In this document: positions 6,375-8,099 of the stretch, piece by piece
Position numbering within the stretch: the first letter of the stretch is position 1
Layout: each line of letters begins with the position of its first letter
Assembly (NCBI GenBank): GCA_022402405.1
Contig: JAKRSG010000290.1
Location: 1 to 8,099, forward strand
Direction of reading: 5' to 3'
DNA length: 8,099 nucleotides
Source: Bacteroidia bacterium
Lineage (GTDB): Bacteria > Bacteroidota > Bacteroidia > UKL13-3
The notes under the pieces: model-generated
What the model saw: only the letters and a program-made list of their open reading frames with translations
The model's database searches: none
What the model was told of the DNA's origin: nothing
Translations under genes and position numbers: made by a program

Positions 6375-6396
6375 CCCCGGTTCTCCTTTTCCGGGG
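6375..6396 (-). promoter_or_regulatory. rpsP leader hairpin with AGGAG loop
   Basis: On the minus strand, CCCCGG (6396-6391), a loop AAAAGGAGAA and CCGGGG (6380-6375) form a GC-only 6-bp stem in otherwise AT-rich DNA. It lies 18 nt before the rpsP ATG and only a few bases after the predicted transcription start, so it would be the 5'-terminal structure of the mRNA. The loop holds AGGAG (6387-6383), about 26 nt from the ATG and so too far to act as a normal Shine-Dalgarno site. It has no T-run after it, which argues against a terminator. It could stabilise the mRNA or be a protein-binding leader for autoregulation; that role is inference. Confidence 0.5.
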
Positions 6397-6399
6397 CTG

Positions 6400-6430
6400 C
6401 AAATATCTTGTTTATTTTTTTAAAAACAAG
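6400..6430 (-). promoter_or_regulatory. Candidate promoter of the rpsP-rimM operon
   Basis: On the minus strand, CTTG (6430-6427), a 19-nt spacer and GATATTTG (6407-6400) fit the Bacteroidota promoter layout, with 5 of 6 fixed -7 bases matching TAnnTTTG. Transcription would start near 6393-6399, giving a leader of about 40 nt. It lies in the only sizeable gap of the minus-strand cluster, so rpsP-rimM is probably transcribed separately from the purB group. Confidence 0.55.
6407..6430. repeat. Inverted repeat CTTGTTT/AAACAAG over the rpsP promoter spacer
   Basis: CTTGTTT (6407-6413) and AAACAAG (6424-6430) are perfect 7-base inverted arms around an AT-only 10-nt centre. The repeat covers the whole span between the predicted -33 and -7 boxes of rpsP. 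As RNA it could be the 3'-end stem of the upstream purB-lipoprotein-DUF1569 transcript; as DNA it could be an operator. There is no T-run after it on the minus strand. Either role is speculative. Confidence 0.3.
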
Positions 6431-6455
6431 CACTTTATGAATTTTCGCTGCATTT

Positions 6456-6917
6456 TTAAAGCAATCCAAACTGCGCAAGGTGATGAGTAAAGTGTTTTCT
6501 GTGAAATAAATACCATTCCTCGCGGTTCAATTCTCCAAAAATTGGATGAGTAAAAACAGCCTCTGGATGCTCATTCATATAATCTAAAAACAACTCTATT
6601 TCTTTTTTTACTTCGGTTTGAGCCAACTCAAATGATGCAAATTTTAATTCTTGTAGACCCGGACTAATAAAAGGTGCCGCAAAATCTTTCTTTAAAGGTG
6701 CATCACTTAAAAGCATAATTCTTTTAAGTTTTTCTACTTTCTCTGCTGGAGTAACCAAGGGAACTTCAAACATCCCACGTGAAAATTGTAAGGGCAAAAT
6801 CAAATGTTCTAACATGTGCTGTGCACTCATAGTTCCCCATAAGGCAACATCATCGTGTTTCAAGGCATCGATAAGTTCAAACACCTTTTCCGGACCAGGG
6901 AAGGAAATAAAATTCAT
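6456..6917 (-). CDS. DUF1569 / DinB-like small protein
   Basis: A 153-residue soluble protein with no signal peptide or membrane span. It resembles the DUF1569 family of the DinB-like four-helix-bundle superfamily. MSAQHMLEHLI (30-40) is the first conserved block, and HPIFGELNREEWYLFHRKHFTHHLAQFGLL (124-153) is the second, with the family-style HPxFG, EEW and HxxHxxHH patterns. H38, H142 and H146 are candidates for the metal site that many DinB-like proteins have; residues 34 and 139 are also His. No enzymatic activity can be assigned. From memory, a similar domain occurs at the C terminus of some Bacteroidota PaaZ-type proteins, which should be checked. The ATG (6915-6917) is 2 nt after the lipoprotein stop, so this is the third gene of the purB-lipoprotein-DUF1569 unit. 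Confidence 0.65.
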   Translation of the reverse strand: MNFISFPGPEKVFELIDALKHDDVALWGTMSAQHMLEHLILPLQFSRGMFEVPLVTPAEKVEKLKRIMLLSDAPLKKDFAAPFISPGLQELKFASFELAQTEVKKEIELFLDYMNEHPEAVFTHPIFGELNREEWYLFHRKHFTHHLAQFGLL

Positions 6918-6919
6918 AG

Positions 6920-7474
6920 TTATGGGTTTATTTCAATAATTCTATAGCGTCCTTTTATCATCTTAAACCAAATCTGACCATCGTTGCCAATCATGGCTCC
7001 TTTTTTATCTCGGTATATTTCCATTGGATTTTGATCCGAAACTTCTTGAACAAACTCAGGTGAAAAAATAGAATCAAAATCTTTTAAAAAGGCATTCTTA
7101 TCTTTTGCAATTCTGATGGGAAAATCTATGTAAGAAGCAATTTTATTTTTGTTTCTATCCCCAACTTCCCATTGAAAGTTTTTAAAAAATATGATAAAAG
7201 CCTTAGCATTCGGAAAACCAGCATCATCCCAACTAGGTGCCACCGTGCTATCTCTAAAAAGCTGAGGTACGTGCTGATAGGGATTTGGCAACGTATAATC
7301 TATAACCTTAGCATCCAAACCTGGTATAGTACCATCATAATCGTCTACCGATTTAGTCGGTGGTAAAACTGCCAAAGTACTGTCTGTATCGTCTATCAAT
7401 ACATGCGGAATAGGTTCATCACAAGCCGAAAATAACACGATACTTGTTAGTACAAATCCTATAAATTGCCTCAT
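6920..7474 (-). CDS. Putative surface lipoprotein, unknown function
   Basis: A 184-residue protein with a clear lipoprotein signal peptide: Arg2, a hydrophobic stretch from FIGFVL to IVLF, and the lipobox LFSAC with Cys18. The residues after Cys18 are DEPIPHV. Two acidic residues directly after the lipidated Cys resemble the lipoprotein export signal that sends Bacteroidota lipoproteins to the cell surface; surface location is inferred. A Pro/Asp/Thr-rich linker (about 22-60) precedes a compact C-terminal domain with AFIIFFKNFQWEVGDRNKNKIASYI (92-116), FPIRIAKDKNAFLKDFDSIFSP (118-139) and GQIWFKMIKGRYRIIEINP (166-184). This last stretch (beta-rich, with a conserved-looking W-F-K pattern) recalls small uncharacterised Bacteroidota domains, but I cannot name the family. 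The start ATG (7472-7474) overlaps the purB TGA as ATGA, so translation is probably coupled to purB. Confidence 0.75.
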   Translation of the reverse strand: MRQFIGFVLTSIVLFSACDEPIPHVLIDDTDSTLAVLPPTKSVDDYDGTIPGLDAKVIDYTLPNPYQHVPQLFRDSTVAPSWDDAGFPNAKAFIIFFKNFQWEVGDRNKNKIASYIDFPIRIAKDKNAFLKDFDSIFSPEFVQEVSDQNPMEIYRDKKGAMIGNDGQIWFKMIKGRYRIIEINP

Positions 7475-8097
7475 ATTCCTGTATAATTAGAAGGTGAAAT
7501 TTGTTTAAGCTCATGCTTCACTTCATCCGAAACGTTTAAGGTTTCTATGAATTGATGTATGGCCGTTTTGGTAATTTGTTCGTTCTTTCTGGTTAATGCT
7601 TTTAGTGCTTCATATGGCTTTTCATATCCTTCTCTGCGAAGTATTGTCTGGATAGCTTCTGCCACCACTGCCCAATTGTTCTCTAAATCTAGCGCTAATT
7701 TATCTTCATTCAAAAGTAATTTATTAAGGCCTTTTTCTAATGAAGCCAATGCAATTTGCATATGTCCGAATGGCACCCCAACATTACGCAAAACAGTGCT
7801 ATCTGTTAAATCTCTCTGCAATCTAGAGATAGGCAACTTAGCAGATAAATGTTCTAGTAAAGCATTGGCAATTCCTAAATTACCTTCTGCATTTTCGAAA
7901 TCAATTGGATTTACTTTATGAGGCATTGCACTTGAACCTACTTCGCCTTCTTTTAACTTTTGCTTAAAATAATCCATAGCCACATACTGCCAAACGTCTT
8001 TAGAAAAATCCAATAAAATGGTATTAATCCTCTTAAAAACATCAAACAAAGCAGCCAAATTATCGTAATGTTCTATTTGGGTAGTTGGATGAGATCG
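7471..8097 (-). CDS. purB: Adenylosuccinate lyase, 3' half, truncated by window edge
   Basis: Cytosolic enzyme of purine synthesis that removes fumarate from SAICAR and from adenylosuccinate. About 208 C-terminal residues of roughly 450 are present. The frame is open to the right edge; the TTG near 8056 is an internal Leu codon, not a start. From the edge it reads HPTTQIEHYDNLAALFD, then the fumarase/ASL superfamily signature GSSAMPHKVNP (7906-7938) in the flexible catalytic loop with the catalytic Ser and the conserved MPxKxNP, then FENAEGN, then the segment from LPISRLQRD through LTDSTVLRNVGVP, then NWAVVAEAIQTILRREG, and the ending SPSNYTGI. This matches PurB of the type found in E. coli and Bacteroidota rather than the shorter Bacillus type. 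It heads the transcription unit with the lipoprotein and DUF1569-like genes; its own promoter lies outside the window. Confidence 0.97.
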   Translation of the reverse strand, partial: RSHPTTQIEHYDNLAALFDVFKRINTILLDFSKDVWQYVAMDYFKQKLKEGEVGSSAMPHKVNPIDFENAEGNLGIANALLEHLSAKLPISRLQRDLTDSTVLRNVGVPFGHMQIALASLEKGLNKLLLNEDKLALDLENNWAVVAEAIQTILRREGYEKPYEALKALTRKNEQITKTAIHQFIETLNVSDEVKHELKQISPSNYTGI

Positions 8098-8099
8098 GA
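8092..8099. other. Probable residual Illumina adapter start (right)
   Basis: AGATCGGA is the first 8 bases of the common Illumina adapter read-through sequence and the exact reverse complement of bases 1-8. In purB it encodes an Arg-Ser pair at the very edge, before HPTTQIE. The Ser could be native by chance, but the Arg should not be trusted. Genomic sequence probably ends at 8091. Confidence 0.8.

Noticed and set aside
6375..6396. GC hairpin as intrinsic terminator of the purB-lipoprotein-DUF1569 unit
   Set aside because: No T-run follows on the minus strand, and it lies after the predicted rpsP promoter, so a leader element fits better, though termination is not excluded.
7172..7366. Plus-strand open frame of 64 codons opposite the lipoprotein gene
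   Set aside because: Random-looking composition and entirely inside a gene with a clear lipobox and operon context.
7559..7921. Plus-strand open frame of 120 codons opposite purB
   Set aside because: Sits opposite highly conserved PurB sequence; hydrophobic Ser-rich translation is a shadow.
8056..8058. TTG as the start of a short PurB-like protein
   Set aside because: The frame continues to the edge with conserved HPTTQIEHYDN, so the TTG is an internal Leu codon of a truncated purB.
1..8099. 8-bp terminal inverted repeats as ends of a mobile element
   Set aside because: The octamers match sequencing adapters, both ends cut housekeeping genes, and there is no transposase.

Overview
This window is an ordinary AT-rich chromosomal segment from a member of the Bacteroidota, most likely an environmental one in the Flavobacteriales, Sphingobacteriales or Cytophagales range. 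The evidence is a bS16 protein with a long alanine/glutamate tail, a lipoprotein with acidic residues right after the lipid-bearing cysteine, an almost complete lack of Shine-Dalgarno sequences before start codons, and candidate promoters of the Bacteroidota type (TTG near -33, TAnnTTTG near -7). I see no mobile element, tRNA, rRNA, CRISPR array or phage gene, and no obvious new defence or biosynthetic system.

Both outer ends carry the same 8 bases in inverted orientation (TCCGATCT at the left, AGATCGGA at the right). These are the bases of the common Illumina adapter that border an insert, so the first and last 8 bases are probably not genomic. The window would then be a complete sequenced fragment or adapter-capped contig, and the two edge genes are cut by the library end rather than broken in the cell.

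Left part (1-1838): the 3' two thirds of dnaJ on the plus strand ends against an outer-membrane beta-barrel gene on the minus strand. The two stop codons overlap by 4 nt, and a perfect 7-bp hairpin lies inside the last codons of the barrel gene. A 260-bp AT-rich intergenic region separates the barrel gene from the next operon, is transcribed divergently, and holds candidate promoters and one small hairpin.

Middle (1839-5281): a three-gene plus-strand export operon, made of an ABC ATPase of the NatA/DUF4162 type, its ABC-2 permease with six membrane spans, and an MFS_3-type exporter. The genes are 3 nt apart and then overlap by 1 nt (TAATG), so they are almost certainly co-transcribed. The substrate cannot be read from the sequence.

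Right part (5278-8099, all minus strand): the transcription order is purB (3' half only), a surface-type lipoprotein that overlaps purB by ATGA, a small DUF1569/DinB-like protein 2 nt further on, then a 99-bp gap with a good candidate promoter and a 5'-proximal leader hairpin, then rpsP and rimM. RimM appears to start at TTG. The rimM stop overlaps the MFS stop by 4 nt (CTAG), leaving no room for a terminator between the two converging operons.

The items most worth a second look are the adapter termini, the rpsP leader hairpin with an exposed AGGAG loop, and the uncharacterised lipoprotein plus DUF1569-like pair coupled to purB.
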